Program-made: the position numbers and the translations under genes
From: Candidatus Cyanaurora vandensis
Lineage (GTDB): Bacteria; Cyanobacteriota; Cyanobacteriia; Gloeobacterales; Anthocerotibacteraceae
Length of the DNA: 35,144 nucleotides
Direction of reading: 5' to 3'
Assembly: GCF_013285555.1 (NCBI RefSeq)
Contig: NZ_JAAXLT010000210.1
Coordinates: 1-35,144, forward strand
The notes under the pieces: generated by a model
Seen by the model: only the letters and a program-made list of their open reading frames with translations
The model's database searches: none
What the model was told of the DNA's origin: nothing
Part shown: piece after piece, positions 15,814 to 24,905 of the stretch
How the letters are laid out: each line of letters opens with the position of its first letter
Position numbering within the stretch: position 1 is the stretch's first letter

Positions 15814-17106
15814 CTAGCGAGACTCCACCGGTTGTGCCTCACGGTCCCAACGTACCCCCCAATCCCGGCCTAATCGGAGCGTGATATCGGAGTTAATCTG
15901 TCCCGTAGAGTCACGGCGCACCTCCCCTAGACCAAGGGTTTGTTGTACTTGTTCCGCCAACCCGGTATCGCCCTGTTGCGGGATGACTTGAGTACGCCAG
16001 ATGGGGTCTGGGTAGGAATCGAGGATATCAATATTGGTAAAGCCCTGTGCCCGGAAGTAGGCCCGCAGTTGGCGTTTGGTGACGGCGCGGCCCGAGGCAT
16101 TCTGGATCGCAAGCCGGGCTTGGTAGCCCGCTTGGGGGTCGGAGGCGGGTAGCTCTCCCCAGCCGAGATAACGGGCGGTGAGGGCCGGGAGCCGCTCGGT
16201 GGCCGCCACCCAATAACTCCCACTGCCATATTCACCGGGGTAACTGAAGCGACCGGGTAGCATCACCAGTTGCAGGTCCTGGTCGCGGTCTAAGGTCAGG
16301 GCAAAACGCGCCAGGGTCAGGAGATCCGCCACACTCAAGTTGGTGTCCACATTGCGCTTGACCACTTCCAGAAGGTCCGGTAGTCGCGCTAGGGTTTCGG
16401 GCTTGAGGGCTTTATCCGCCATCGCCCGGATTACCTCTTGTTGTCGTTGGACCCGTCCGATATCCCCAAGTTCGTCGTGCCGGAAGCGCAAGTATTGCTG
16501 GGTCTGCAAGCCACTGAGGGTCTGCCAGCCCTGGGGCAGGTTGATGTAGAGATGTTGGGAGTCGTCGCTATAACGGATCGCTTTTTTGAGGTAGACCCGC
16601 ACGCCACCGAGACTGTTAACGAGATCCACGACTCCCAGGGGATTGATGCGGACGTAGCGGTCAATCGGTACCCCGCCCAGCAATTCACTAATCGTCTGAG
16701 CCGCCAAGGGTGCGCCCCCCTCACGGTTGGCCTCATTCACCTTGCGCTTACCGTAACCGGGGATGACTACTCGCGAGTCACGGGGAATCGAGATGATATT
16801 GGCCTTGCCGACCTGGGGCTGGAAATGGGCGAGCAAAATCGTATCGGAACGCCCATTTAGAGAATTGGAAGGGGCGCAGAAGTTGTTTTCATCGCAGCGG
16901 GTCGAGGGCACCACATCAGTCCCCAGGACCAAGACCGTCATGGACTCGTTGAGGTCCTTCCCTTGACTCAACCGCGCCATGGCTGCTTCCTGGGCGGGGG
17001 TCAGGTCACTGCGAAAGGGCTTTAAGCCCGGTAGGACCGCCGCGAGGAGCACCCCGACGGACAAAAAAGACAGGACTGTGACCGTCCAGAACCAGGACCA
17101 CTTCAT
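15814..17106 (-). CDS. LytR-CpsA-Psr (LCP) family glycopolymer transferase
   Basis: About 430 residues. One N-terminal membrane helix (FWTVTVLSFLSVGVLLAAVLP) puts the catalytic domain outside the membrane. The LCP core shows TVLVLGTD, GRSDTILLAHF, IISIPRDSRVVIPGYGKRKVNEAN, DRYVRINPLGVVDLVNSLGGVRVYL and YLRFRHDELGDIGRVQRQQEV, with the conserved Arg and Asp residues that bind the polyprenyl-pyrophosphate and Mg. A LytR_C-like domain follows (about 330-420). LCP enzymes transfer lipid-linked glycans to the cell wall. The open frame runs to TTG 17187, but ATG 17106 gives the usual N-terminus. It diverges from the sugar nucleotidyltransferase across 140 bases. Confidence 0.88.
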   Translation of the reverse strand: MKWSWFWTVTVLSFLSVGVLLAAVLPGLKPFRSDLTPAQEAAMARLSQGKDLNESMTVLVLGTDVVPSTRCDENNFCAPSNSLNGRSDTILLAHFQPQVGKANIISIPRDSRVVIPGYGKRKVNEANREGGAPLAAQTISELLGGVPIDRYVRINPLGVVDLVNSLGGVRVYLKKAIRYSDDSQHLYINLPQGWQTLSGLQTQQYLRFRHDELGDIGRVQRQQEVIRAMADKALKPETLARLPDLLEVVKRNVDTNLSVADLLTLARFALTLDRDQDLQLVMLPGRFSYPGEYGSGSYWVAATERLPALTARYLGWGELPASDPQAGYQARLAIQNASGRAVTKRQLRAYFRAQGFTNIDILDSYPDPIWRTQVIPQQGDTGLAEQVQQTLGLGEVRRDSTGQINSDITLRLGRDWGVRWDREAQPVESR

Positions 17107-17246
17107 AAATTGGGTGCGGACAAGGGGAGACTCCAGACAGGGCGGATGGCAGCAAAATAGAAATGATTCTAACACCCACGGAGTCAAACCCCGGCATCAC
17201 CTATACTTCATGAGTTCATCGAAATTATATCGCGCAGGAGAACTTT

Positions 17247-18188
17247 ATGCAGGCTGTAATTGTTGCGGGGGGCAAAGGAACTCGGCTCAGACCCCTCACC
17301 CACCGTACCCCCAAGCCGATGCTGCCCCTATTTGAGCGGCCCTTCTTGGTCTATCTAATTGAACGCTGCCGCCAAGTGGGGGTGACGGATATTATTCTCA
17401 ATGTCCACTACGCGGCCCGTCAGGTCCAGGATTATTTGGGTGAAGGGAAGGATTTTGGGGTACATATTCGCTACAGCGTTGAGGAAACGCCCCTGGATAC
17501 CTGCGGAGCCGTCAAGCTCGGCGCGGACTATTTCACCGGCGAAGCACTATTAGTTTTTAATGCTGATATTTTGACGGATCTAGATTTAAATCAGCTAATC
17601 CGGTGGCATCAGGACCATGGACACCTGGGTACCCTGGCCTTGGCTCGTGTCCCCGACCCCACAGCCTACGGGTTGGTGGAGCTTGATCCCCAGGGGCGGG
17701 TGTTGAGTTTCCGGGAGAAGCCGACGGCGCAACAGGCCCAGCAGTGGGGGATTGATACGATTAACGCTGGGACTTACTTACTAGAGCCGGAAGTGTTTGC
17801 TCGGGTCCCGGCGGGGGTGCCCTGGAGTTTTGAGCGGCAACTGTTTCCCCAGTTGGTCGAGACGGCGCGGGGGTTAGGCGGGTTCGTGAGCCCTGGGTAT
17901 TGGCTCGATATCGGTACGCCCCAGAAGTACGCCCAAGCCCACACGGATATCCTGACCGGGCTGATGCCCTATCCCCTCACGGCCCAAGAAGTTGCCCCCC
18001 AGGTTTGGCTAGCTCCTGAGACCCAGGTGGACCCCATGGCTCAGCTAAAGGGTCCCTGTTACGTGGGTCCGCGTTGTCATCTTGGACCTTTGGCGCGGTT
18101 GGCGGCGGGGGTGGTCTTGGGGGCGGACTCAGCGGTGAATGCAACTTTGGCGGCGGGACTCTATCCGGCTGGCACGCTGGTGCTGTAG
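17247..18188 (+). CDS. Sugar-1-phosphate nucleotidyltransferase, GDP-mannose pyrophosphorylase type
   Basis: 313 residues. The nucleotidyl-transfer domain (about 1-230) has the signature VAGGKGTRLRPLT, KPMLPLFERPF, the sugar-binding EETPLDTCGAVK, FNADILTD (metal Asp), LVELDPQGRVLSFREKP and INAGTYLLEP. A left-handed beta-helix of hexapeptide type follows (about 250-313). It makes a nucleotide sugar, most probably GDP-mannose, from sugar-1-phosphate and NTP. Substrate choice (mannose or glucose) is inferred from resemblance. AGGAG about 7 bases before the ATG is a good ribosome-binding site. It is divergent from LCP and close to the mannose-6-phosphate isomerase cupin. Confidence 0.85.
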   Translation: MQAVIVAGGKGTRLRPLTHRTPKPMLPLFERPFLVYLIERCRQVGVTDIILNVHYAARQVQDYLGEGKDFGVHIRYSVEETPLDTCGAVKLGADYFTGEALLVFNADILTDLDLNQLIRWHQDHGHLGTLALARVPDPTAYGLVELDPQGRVLSFREKPTAQQAQQWGIDTINAGTYLLEPEVFARVPAGVPWSFERQLFPQLVETARGLGGFVSPGYWLDIGTPQKYAQAHTDILTGLMPYPLTAQEVAPQVWLAPETQVDPMAQLKGPCYVGPRCHLGPLARLAAGVVLGADSAVNATLAAGLYPAGTLVL

Positions 18189-18260
18189 ATGAGCAGGGAT
18201 TTGGGGCTTGCTGGGCTGGGTAAAAACGAATCACCTCCCACTGGACCCTGTGTTCTGATT

Positions 18261-18461
18261 GAAGTCCCCCACCGTTGTTGGCGGGCTCGGGAAACCGTGG
18301 CTCACTGGTGACAAGAGGGCCGGATTTATTTTGGCAGGCGTGGGCAAGGGGCACCCCGACTCAAACGCTATCACCAGGAAGTCCAACCGGGCTTGGTCCC
18401 CACGTCTTGGTGGCCCCACGAGGAAGCCGGACACAAACAGGACTTACGCAAAGCGACGGGT
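18261..18461 (+). pseudogene. Relic of a Mod-type (type III-like) adenine DNA methyltransferase
   Basis: The 354-base gap after the nucleotidyltransferase has no intact gene, but one plus-strand frame reads EVPHRCWRARETVAHW, a TGA stop at 18309, then QEGRIYFGRRGQGAPRLKRY (start of a longer match) continuing to PTSWWPHEEAGHKQDLRK. This follows the order found in type III/adenine-specific Mod methyltransferases: a GRCWR-like segment, a GRIWFGKDG...PRLKRFL segment, then a TxWxxEEVGHNQEAKKEL segment. The catalytic DPPY and SAM motifs are absent, and an in-frame stop breaks the piece. I infer a decayed internal fragment. The remaining gap shows nothing else recognisable. Confidence 0.6.
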
Positions 18462-18543
18462 GATGATAGCTTAGGTATCGTCAGAACCCTGGCTGAGACT
18501 TCTTGCCAAACACCGGTTATCCACAATGTGGAACCTTGCCCAT

Positions 18544-20607
18544 TTAAGCCCGGATTCGCCCAGTCAGCGTAGCGAGGGTATTCAAAAGTACTACCGGCTC
18601 AATAGGCCAACTGAGGTAGGTCTGATAGCCCGCCGCCAACGCGAAAACCGCATCCTCAAACTGGGTAGACGCCATCACCGCCAACGCCGGGATCTGACCA
18701 CCAAACTTCCAGGGACGGACCCGAATTCGCCGCATCAAGTCAAGACCATGCACCGGGCTAAGCTCAAGGTCACTCACCAACGCATCAGGCTGCCACTGGT
18801 CCAATACCTCAAGGGCATCCTGGGCGGTCCCCACAGCAATTACCCGTGCGGCCCCGCTCTCTAAGATCTGAGCTAGGTCTTCACGAGCCGTAACTGTGGC
18901 GGCAACCACCAAGATCAGTAACCCGTCTAAGGGCGGGAGTCCACTCAGTAACGATGGTTCCACCCGTTGGGGACTACGCTCGGGTTCAAGTAAAGGCAGC
19001 CGTAGCGTAAAAGTCGCGCCCTGACCAAGACCAGGACTACTCGCCGCTATCGTCCCATTGTGGAGTTCGACGAGATGGCGCACGATCGCCAGCCCCAGCC
19101 CCAACCCCCCGTACATCCGCGTCGAGGTGCTGTCAGCTTGCCGGAAACGGTCAAAGACTTGGGGTAAAAACTCTGGGGCGATGCCCTGACCCGTATCCGT
19201 CACCGCAAGAACCGCCCAATCCGCTTGCTGAGTCAAGGTCAGCGTAATCTTTCCCCCCAGGGGCGTGAACTTAATCGCGTTATTGAGCAAGTTCCAAAGG
19301 ACCTGTTGGAGCCGACTGGCATCGCCCTGAATGGTCCCCACCCCCGGCTCTAAGTGGGCAACGAGAGTTTGTTTTTTGGCTTCGGCCTGCGGGAGGAGCG
19401 TCTCTAGAGCCGAGTTGATGACTGGCAGTAGATTTAAGGTCTGGAGTTCTAGGCGGAGCTTGCCGGAGACAATCCGTGAAACATCCAGGAGGTCTTCGAC
19501 GAGTTGGTTTTGGGCACGGGCGTTACGTTCAATCGTCTCCACTGCCCGCTGACGGCCCTGTTCATTCAGTCGGCCCTGCAACAGTAATTGGCTAAAACCG
19601 AGAATCGCGGTGAGCGGGGTCCTGAGTTCATGGGAGAGTGTGGCAATAAATTCATCCTTGGTCCGGCTCACCTCCGTCAGGAAACGGGCCTGTTCTCGCA
19701 GGGCCTCCTCCATTTCCTTGCGCTCTGTGATGTCCTCGGAGACCCCCGCCACCCGAAAGATTTGACCGTAGGTATTACGAACTGGGAAACAGCGGTCTCG
19801 AATCCAGCGTACCTGTTGGTCCGGGCGGACAATCCGATACTCAACCTCGACCGCCTGGGTGATGGGCTGGGTGAAAAAAGCCATCACCCGCACCCGGTCC
19901 TCGGGATGCAACGCTTCTAAGACGACCTTGGGATGTTCCCGGTTGCGGTAGACCCGGCCCCACATCTCCTCATAGAGCGGGCTGACATAAAAAAGTTGGC
20001 GGTTGTCAGGGGTTGCCAGCCAAAAAACTTCCCGGATATTCCCGGTCAACTGCTGAAAGAGCTCCACACTCTGGCGCAGGGCTTGCTCAGTACGTTTCTG
20101 TTCCGTGATGTCATGAAAGGTTGTCACTACGGCGGTGACCTGCCCCTGTTCGAGGAGCGGTACTGCACTAATCCGGATCAACCCCCGTGTCCCGTCCCCG
20201 CGCTGGATGGTCATTTCTTCATCCAAAATCGGCTCTTGCGTGGCAAAGACGCGTGCAATAGGGTACCTGGAACGCTCTAAAGGCTGTCCATCACGCCCGA
20301 AGAATTGGCCATGACCGAGGACCCCGAGTAGAGGAGCCCGCCAGACCTGTTCCACCTGAGGATTGGTTAAGACCAGCCTGTCCTGGGCATCCACGATCAT
20401 CACCGCCACCGGTAGCTGCTCGATCACCTGCTCCAGGCGTACCCGTTGGGCCGCCTGTTCCTTGAGTAGGGCTTCAACCGTATTGAGCCTGGGACGCTGT
20501 AATAGTTTCGCAATCACCCCGGCCCGCGACAGCCCCCAAGTTGCCCCGAGCCCGTCTAGTTGCTGGACTAGGGCTGTGGGTAGGGCTAGGTATTCCTCAT
20601 CAGCCAT
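18544..20607 (-). CDS. PAS-domain hybrid histidine kinase with degenerate receiver
   Basis: 687 residues, no membrane helix, so cytoplasmic. Residues ~5-38 resemble a ribbon-helix-helix segment. Two PAS domains follow (about 60-170, ending FHDITEQKR; and 180-298, ending SEDITERKE). Next is HisKA with His326 in TLSHELRTPL, then the ATPase domain: NLLNNAIKFTP (~439-449), DTGQGIAPEF (~471-480) and GGLGLGLAI (~500-508). The C-terminal receiver (~563-680) keeps Asp613 in VSDLEL, but the usual acidic pair near its start is replaced (VVAATVTARED) and the invariant Lys of the KPI motif is Trp/Ser (YLSWPI). That receiver is probably not phosphorylated in the normal way. GGAAG precedes the ATG. The signal is unknown. 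Confidence 0.88.
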   Translation of the reverse strand: MADEEYLALPTALVQQLDGLGATWGLSRAGVIAKLLQRPRLNTVEALLKEQAAQRVRLEQVIEQLPVAVMIVDAQDRLVLTNPQVEQVWRAPLLGVLGHGQFFGRDGQPLERSRYPIARVFATQEPILDEEMTIQRGDGTRGLIRISAVPLLEQGQVTAVVTTFHDITEQKRTEQALRQSVELFQQLTGNIREVFWLATPDNRQLFYVSPLYEEMWGRVYRNREHPKVVLEALHPEDRVRVMAFFTQPITQAVEVEYRIVRPDQQVRWIRDRCFPVRNTYGQIFRVAGVSEDITERKEMEEALREQARFLTEVSRTKDEFIATLSHELRTPLTAILGFSQLLLQGRLNEQGRQRAVETIERNARAQNQLVEDLLDVSRIVSGKLRLELQTLNLLPVINSALETLLPQAEAKKQTLVAHLEPGVGTIQGDASRLQQVLWNLLNNAIKFTPLGGKITLTLTQQADWAVLAVTDTGQGIAPEFLPQVFDRFRQADSTSTRMYGGLGLGLAIVRHLVELHNGTIAASSPGLGQGATFTLRLPLLEPERSPQRVEPSLLSGLPPLDGLLILVVAATVTAREDLAQILESGAARVIAVGTAQDALEVLDQWQPDALVSDLELSPVHGLDLMRRIRVRPWKFGGQIPALAVMASTQFEDAVFALAAGYQTYLSWPIEPVVLLNTLATLTGRIRA

Positions 20608-20664
20608 AGCTCACTTCCAATAAAGTCTGTCTTAACTGTGAGCTAAAGGCCGATTGAAAAAAAA

Positions 20665-20700
20665 TACCTAGCGAAAGACTTACCTCACTGTCTCTAGGTA
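20665..20700. promoter_or_regulatory. Inverted repeat in the kinase/chlI divergent promoter region
   Basis: TACCTAG and CTAGGTA are separated by 22 bases in the ~160-base region between the divergent hybrid kinase and chlI genes. This spacing would suit a dimeric regulator binding two half-sites or a weak hairpin. No promoter consensus could be assigned with confidence. Confidence 0.3.
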
Positions 20701-20771
20701 GAACTACTGTTATCCAGAGAGAGAGCCCCCAGCCTTTAAGATGGATAGAACCTCTACCGTTGGAGTCAGGT

Positions 20772-21821
20772 TTGTCCATTGATACCCCCCGTCCGGTCTA
20801 TCCCTTCGCGGCGATCATCGGTCAAGAAGAGATGAAGATGGCCCTCTTGCTCAACGTGATTGACCCCAAAATTGGCGGGGTGATGATTATGGGCGACCGG
20901 GGTACGGGTAAGTCCACCACGATCCGTGCCCTTGTTGACCTTTTACCCCAGATAGAAGTGGTCCAAGGCGACCCCTACAACTCCGACCCCCAACGCCCAG
21001 AACTAATGAGCGATGAAGTCCGTGCCCGTAAACGCGCGGGCGAGGACCTACCAACAACGTACTGCCCCTTGCCCTTGGTGGACCTGCCTTTGGGCGCGAC
21101 GGAGGACCGGGTCTGCGGCACAATTGACATCGAACGGGCCTTGGGCGAGGGGATTAAAGCCTTTGAGCCCGGTCTACTCGCCAAAGCCAACCGGGGAATT
21201 TTGTATGTGGATGAAGTCAACCTCCTGGATGACCACTTGGTCGATGTCCTCCTTGATAGCGCGGCCTCCGGTTGGAATACCGTGGAGCGCGAAGGGATCT
21301 CGATTCGCCACCCGGCCCGCTTTGTCCTGATTGGCTCCGGCAACCCCGAGGAAGGCGAATTACGCCCCCAGTTACTCGATCGTTTCGGGATGAGTGTCGA
21401 AGTCCGCACCGTCAAAGACCCCAAACAACGCGTCCAGATTGTCCGGGAACGGACCCGCTTTGAGCAGGACCCCCTCCTCTTCACCCGCACCTACAAAGAC
21501 GCGCAAGAAGTCCTGCGCCACCAACTCACCACGGCTCAAGCCCGCCTCCCCCGAGTCACCCTGACCGAGGAACTGGAACTCAACATCGCCGAGATCTGTG
21601 CTGAACTGGATGTGGACGGCTTGCGCGGCGACCTCGTGGTCAATGGCAGTGCCCGCGCCCTCGCCGCCCTCGAAGGCCGTACCGTCACCACTGTCCAAGA
21701 CCTTGAGCGCGTCATCGTCCCCTGTCTACGCCACCGCCTCCGCAAGGACCCCCTAGAGACGATAGATTCCGGGAACAAAGTCCTCAAGGTCTTTCGTCGG
21801 GTCGTCGGTCTGCCAGATTGA
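20772..21821 (+). CDS. chlI: Magnesium chelatase ATPase subunit I
   Basis: About 349 residues, an AAA+ ATPase that with ChlD and ChlH inserts Mg2+ into protoporphyrin IX, the first committed step of chlorophyll synthesis. The protein shows [18 protein letters not shown], Walker [44 protein letters not shown] (Walker B) and [19 protein letters not shown] with sensor and arginine-finger residues. A C-terminal helical part follows with [22 protein letters not shown]. The frame opens at TTG 20760, but TTG 20772 has GGAG 6 bases before it and is my preferred start. Neither is ATG. It is separated by about 60 bases from purA on the same strand. Confidence 0.95.
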   Translation: MSIDTPRPVYPFAAIIGQEEMKMALLLNVIDPKIGGVMIMGDRGTGKSTTIRALVDLLPQIEVVQGDPYNSDPQRPELMSDEVRARKRAGEDLPTTYCPLPLVDLPLGATEDRVCGTIDIERALGEGIKAFEPGLLAKANRGILYVDEVNLLDDHLVDVLLDSAASGWNTVEREGISIRHPARFVLIGSGNPEEGELRPQLLDRFGMSVEVRTVKDPKQRVQIVRERTRFEQDPLLFTRTYKDAQEVLRHQLTTAQARLPRVTLTEELELNIAEICAELDVDGLRGDLVVNGSARALAALEGRTVTTVQDLERVIVPCLRHRLRKDPLETIDSGNKVLKVFRRVVGLPD

Positions 21822-21881
21822 CAACTGAGCCTCAGACGAGTTATCTTTTGTAACTTGTGGTGTAGCAGAGAATACAACTCC

Positions 21882-23219
21882 TTGGCAAATGTGGTCATTG
21901 TGGGGGCCCAGTGGGGCGACGAGGGCAAAGGGAAAATCACGGATTTACTCAGCCACTCCGCTGACTTGGTGGTGCGCTACCAAGGCGGGGTCAACGCGGG
22001 CCATACCGTCGTTGTAGGAGAGCGCACCTTCAAATTGCATCTCATTCCCTCGGGCATCCTCTATCCCAAAACCCGCTGTGTGATTGCCACCGGGACCGTG
22101 ATTGACCCCGAAGTCCTCATTCAAGAACTCGACTGTCTAGAAAAACTGGGCGTGGCGGCCCACAATCTATTTATCTCCCAGACTGCCCATGTCACCATGC
22201 CCTACCATCGGCTGATTGACCTCGCGGAAGAAGACCGGCGCGGCAAGTACCGTCTAGGGACCACCGGACGGGGTATTGGTCCCACCTACGCCGACAAAGC
22301 CAGCCGGACCGGGATTCGGGTCTTGGACTTGATGGACCCGGTGGGATTGACAGAAAAATTGAACTGGATCATCCCTTACAAAAATGTCCTCCTTGAAAAA
22401 ATCTACGGCCTTGCCCCCCTCGATCCGTCCCCTGTCATTGATCGTTACCTAGCCTACGCCGAACGCTTGCGCTCCCATGTCTGTGATGCCGGAGTCCTCC
22501 TGGAGGAGGCCATCTGCAACCGCGAAAATATTTTGTTTGAGGGTGCTCAAGGGACTTTGTTGGACCTAGACCACGGCACCTACCCCTACGTGACAAGCTC
22601 AAACCCAGTGGCAGGAGGAGCTTGTGTCGGGGCTGGCGTCGGGCCGACAATGATTGACCGAGTCATCGGGGTGGCGAAAGCCTACACGACCCGTGTCGGC
22701 GAGGGTCCCTTTCCCACAGAGCTTACGGACGCGATTGGGCAACACCTAGGGACCAAGGGAGCCGAGTTTGGGACGACCACAGGCCGCGCCCGCCGCTGTG
22801 GTTGGTTTGACGCCGTGATTGGTCGCTATGCTGTCCGTACCAACGGGCTAGATTGTCTCGCTGTCACCAAGCTTGATGTCCTCGACGAACTCGCCGAGAT
22901 CAAAGTCTGTGTCGCCTACCGTTTGGGGGACCAAGTGCTCAAGAGCTTCCCCAGCGACAGCCGAATTCTGGCCCAGTGCGAACCAATTTACGAGACTCTC
23001 CCTGGTTGGCAGAGTTGCACCTGTGACTGTCAACAACTGAGCGACCTACCAGCAGCGGCCCTAGCCTACTTACAGTTCTTAGCTCGCCAGATGGCGACCC
23101 CGATTGCCATTGTCTCCCTTGGCGCGGAGCGCGGTCAGACCATCATTGTCGAGGACCCGATCCACGGTCCTAAACGTGCCCTCCTCACCGACGCCTTCGA
23201 CCATCCCCTCTGCCCTTGA
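21882..23219 (+). CDS. purA: Adenylosuccinate synthetase
   Basis: About 445 residues. Converts IMP and aspartate to adenylosuccinate with GTP in purine synthesis. The N-terminal [20 protein letters not shown] carries the P-loop and catalytic Asp, and GHTVV carries the catalytic His. Further family phrases are [69 protein letters not shown] and [11 protein letters not shown] near the C-terminus. The open frame begins at TTG 21855. TTG 21882, seven codons before the conserved [11 protein letters not shown], is the most likely start, though GTG 21891 is possible. No strong ribosome-binding site is seen. It may be read through from chlI. Confidence 0.95.
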   Translation: MANVVIVGAQWGDEGKGKITDLLSHSADLVVRYQGGVNAGHTVVVGERTFKLHLIPSGILYPKTRCVIATGTVIDPEVLIQELDCLEKLGVAAHNLFISQTAHVTMPYHRLIDLAEEDRRGKYRLGTTGRGIGPTYADKASRTGIRVLDLMDPVGLTEKLNWIIPYKNVLLEKIYGLAPLDPSPVIDRYLAYAERLRSHVCDAGVLLEEAICNRENILFEGAQGTLLDLDHGTYPYVTSSNPVAGGACVGAGVGPTMIDRVIGVAKAYTTRVGEGPFPTELTDAIGQHLGTKGAEFGTTTGRARRCGWFDAVIGRYAVRTNGLDCLAVTKLDVLDELAEIKVCVAYRLGDQVLKSFPSDSRILAQCEPIYETLPGWQSCTCDCQQLSDLPAAALAYLQFLARQMATPIAIVSLGAERGQTIIVEDPIHGPKRALLTDAFDHPLCP

Positions 23220-23249
23220 GCGGCGATCCCCCTAGCCCCCTTTTTTGAG

Positions 23250-24170
23250 TTAGAACCCAGGGACTAAAAGGGCGGCGAGGAGGGCTTTTTGGGCGTGGAG
23301 GCGGTTGGCGGCTTGGGTCCAGACCTGTGACTGGGGGCCTTCGAGAACTTCGTGGGTGATTTCCTCACCCCGGTGGGCGGGGAGACAGTGCAGGACGATG
23401 GCCTTGGGGTCAGCGAGGGCTAGGAGTGCCTCATCCAAGGTGAAACCGTGGAAGGCTCGTTGACGGGCGGTGGCTTCCTCTTCTTGACCCATACTCGTCC
23501 AGACATCGGTATAGAGGACTCCGGCTCCGGCGACAGCTTGGCGTGGGTCGGGTTCCAGGGTGATTTTCGCTTGGGGATTGAGTTGATAGGCCAAGTCGAG
23601 GGCCGCTGGGGGCAGTTCATAGCCCTGGGGGGTACTCAGACAGACTTCCATCCCCATCAGCACCCCGCCCAATAATAAAGAGTAAGCGACATTATTACCG
23701 TCTCCCAGGTACACCAGCTTCATCCCGGTCAATACGCCCCAGTACTGCTGGATCGTCAATAGGTCAGCGAGGACCTGGCAGGGGTGTTCCTGGTCGGTGA
23801 GGGCGTTGATGACTGGAATCGTGCTGTGGTGGGCAAATTCCTCAAGTTCACTGTGGGCAAAGGTCCGCACCACCAACACATCCAGATAACTGCTGAGGAC
23901 TCGTGCGGTATCGCTGACGAGTTCACCCCGGCCCATCTGGACGGCACTAGGATTGAGGTCAATGGTCTGTCCGCCCAACTGGTACATGGCGGTCAAAAAA
24001 CTAACCCGTGTGCGCGTCGAGGCTTTACGGAAAAACAGGCCGAGGGTCTTACCCGTCAGTAACTGCGGCTGGGGATGGTCCTGGAGGTGTTGGGCCAGGG
24101 TGAGTAATTGGGTAATTTCCCCAGCCGTCAAGTCAGCCAGACTGAGGAGGTCCCGGCGGTACAGACTCAT
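23250..24170 (-). CDS. argF: Ornithine carbamoyltransferase
   Basis: 306 residues, normal for the family. Forms citrulline from ornithine and carbamoyl phosphate in arginine synthesis. The carbamoyl-phosphate motif STRTR is at 51-55, QMGRGE at about 78-83, HPCQ at 129-132, the ornithine-binding DVWTSMGQE at 222-230 and HCLPAHRGEE at 261-270. The Cys of HCLP is characteristic of ornithine rather than aspartate enzymes. The frame opens at 24194, but ATG 24170 has AGGA 8 bases before it. It follows the CADD-like gene on the same strand after a strong hairpin and is close to the AgrE/ArgZ gene. Confidence 0.95.
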   Translation of the reverse strand: MSLYRRDLLSLADLTAGEITQLLTLAQHLQDHPQPQLLTGKTLGLFFRKASTRTRVSFLTAMYQLGGQTIDLNPSAVQMGRGELVSDTARVLSSYLDVLVVRTFAHSELEEFAHHSTIPVINALTDQEHPCQVLADLLTIQQYWGVLTGMKLVYLGDGNNVAYSLLLGGVLMGMEVCLSTPQGYELPPAALDLAYQLNPQAKITLEPDPRQAVAGAGVLYTDVWTSMGQEEEATARQRAFHGFTLDEALLALADPKAIVLHCLPAHRGEEITHEVLEGPQSQVWTQAANRLHAQKALLAALLVPGF

Positions 24171-24198
24171 GGCGTGTTCCTGTAAGAAGGTCAATGTA

Positions 24199-24221
24199 CC
24201 ATGGCCCAGGGTGGGCCATGG
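24199..24221 (-). promoter_or_regulatory. Strong hairpin between the CADD-like gene and argF
   Basis: CCATGGCCCA and TGGGCCATGG form a perfect 10-bp inverted repeat around a 3-base loop. On the minus strand it begins 6 bases after the CADD-like stop and ends about 28 bases before the argF ATG. No T-run follows, so it is more likely an mRNA stabiliser, processing site or partial attenuator than a full terminator. Confidence 0.6.
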
Positions 24222-24227
24222 CTATCT

Positions 24228-24905
24228 TTAGAGACCCGACTGGACCATTACGCCATCCAGGATTTGGTTGAGGGCCTGGGTCGTCTCGGTCACGGCTTGG
24301 AGGACCTGGGCTTGACGTTGGGGAGTGGTGGCCCACTGGTCAATGATGGTCTCCTCCGCGCGGCTGTGGTGGATATCAGCTTCCCCATGGACCCGGAAGA
24401 ACTCTAGGGTGCGTCCATCGTTGATGCCGTAATGCTGCTGGAGTCCGCTGATTTTCTGCTGGGCCACGGCGGGGACCTGGGTTTCGTAGGCCCAGACGAC
24501 TGCGAGTCCTGCACCGTAGGGCAGATTGCGGCTGAGTTCTAGCTGGGTCGCGATGGCGGCTTGGGTGTGGGGATTGGCGGTGCTGGTCAGGATTTCAGCG
24601 CGAGTTACGCCTAGACCCTCGGCGAAGCGTAACCACAGTTCGGGATGGTTGTTCGGGCCGAGTTCTTCAGCAGCGAGATTCCCCAGGATCTCTTGACGGG
24701 TGGCAAGGTCGGGGCAGTTGGCATGGACCGCACTTAAGTAGCGGGGGAAGGCCAAGACCTGCTGGAAGTACTGACGCGCATAGATCTGTAAGGCATCTAG
24801 GGGCAGTTCACCACGGGTCCAAAGCTGATAGAAGGGGTGCTTCAGTAAATGTTGGTCCTCGACAACCGCGAGGGCACTGGTTAGCCAAGTGCAAGTCATG
24901 ACCAT
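24228..24905 (-). CDS. CADD-type p-aminobenzoate synthase (PqqC/TenA-like fold)
   Basis: 225 residues, related to the PqqC/TenA helical fold and to chlamydial CADD, a dimetal oxygenase that makes p-aminobenzoate for folate from one of its own tyrosines. Counting from the ATG at 24905, the candidate metal ligands are Glu80, His87, Glu141, His173, Asp177 and His180, with Tyr26 and Lys151. Each lies one position before residues I recall as reported for CADD (Glu81, His88, Glu142, His174, Asp178, His181, Tyr27, Lys152). That agreement is strong evidence for the same chemistry. Local phrases are YETQVPAVAQQK and FFRVHGEADIHHSRAE. GGAG 7 bases upstream supports the start. argF follows. Confidence 0.85.
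   Translation of the reverse strand: MVMTCTWLTSALAVVEDQHLLKHPFYQLWTRGELPLDALQIYARQYFQQVLAFPRYLSAVHANCPDLATRQEILGNLAAEELGPNNHPELWLRFAEGLGVTRAEILTSTANPHTQAAIATQLELSRNLPYGAGLAVVWAYETQVPAVAQQKISGLQQHYGINDGRTLEFFRVHGEADIHHSRAEETIIDQWATTPQRQAQVLQAVTETTQALNQILDGVMVQSGL

Noticed and set aside
18259-18474. Two plus-strand frames of 62-71 residues in the 18.2 kb gap
   Set aside because: They are alternative frames of the methyltransferase relic and show no family motif themselves.
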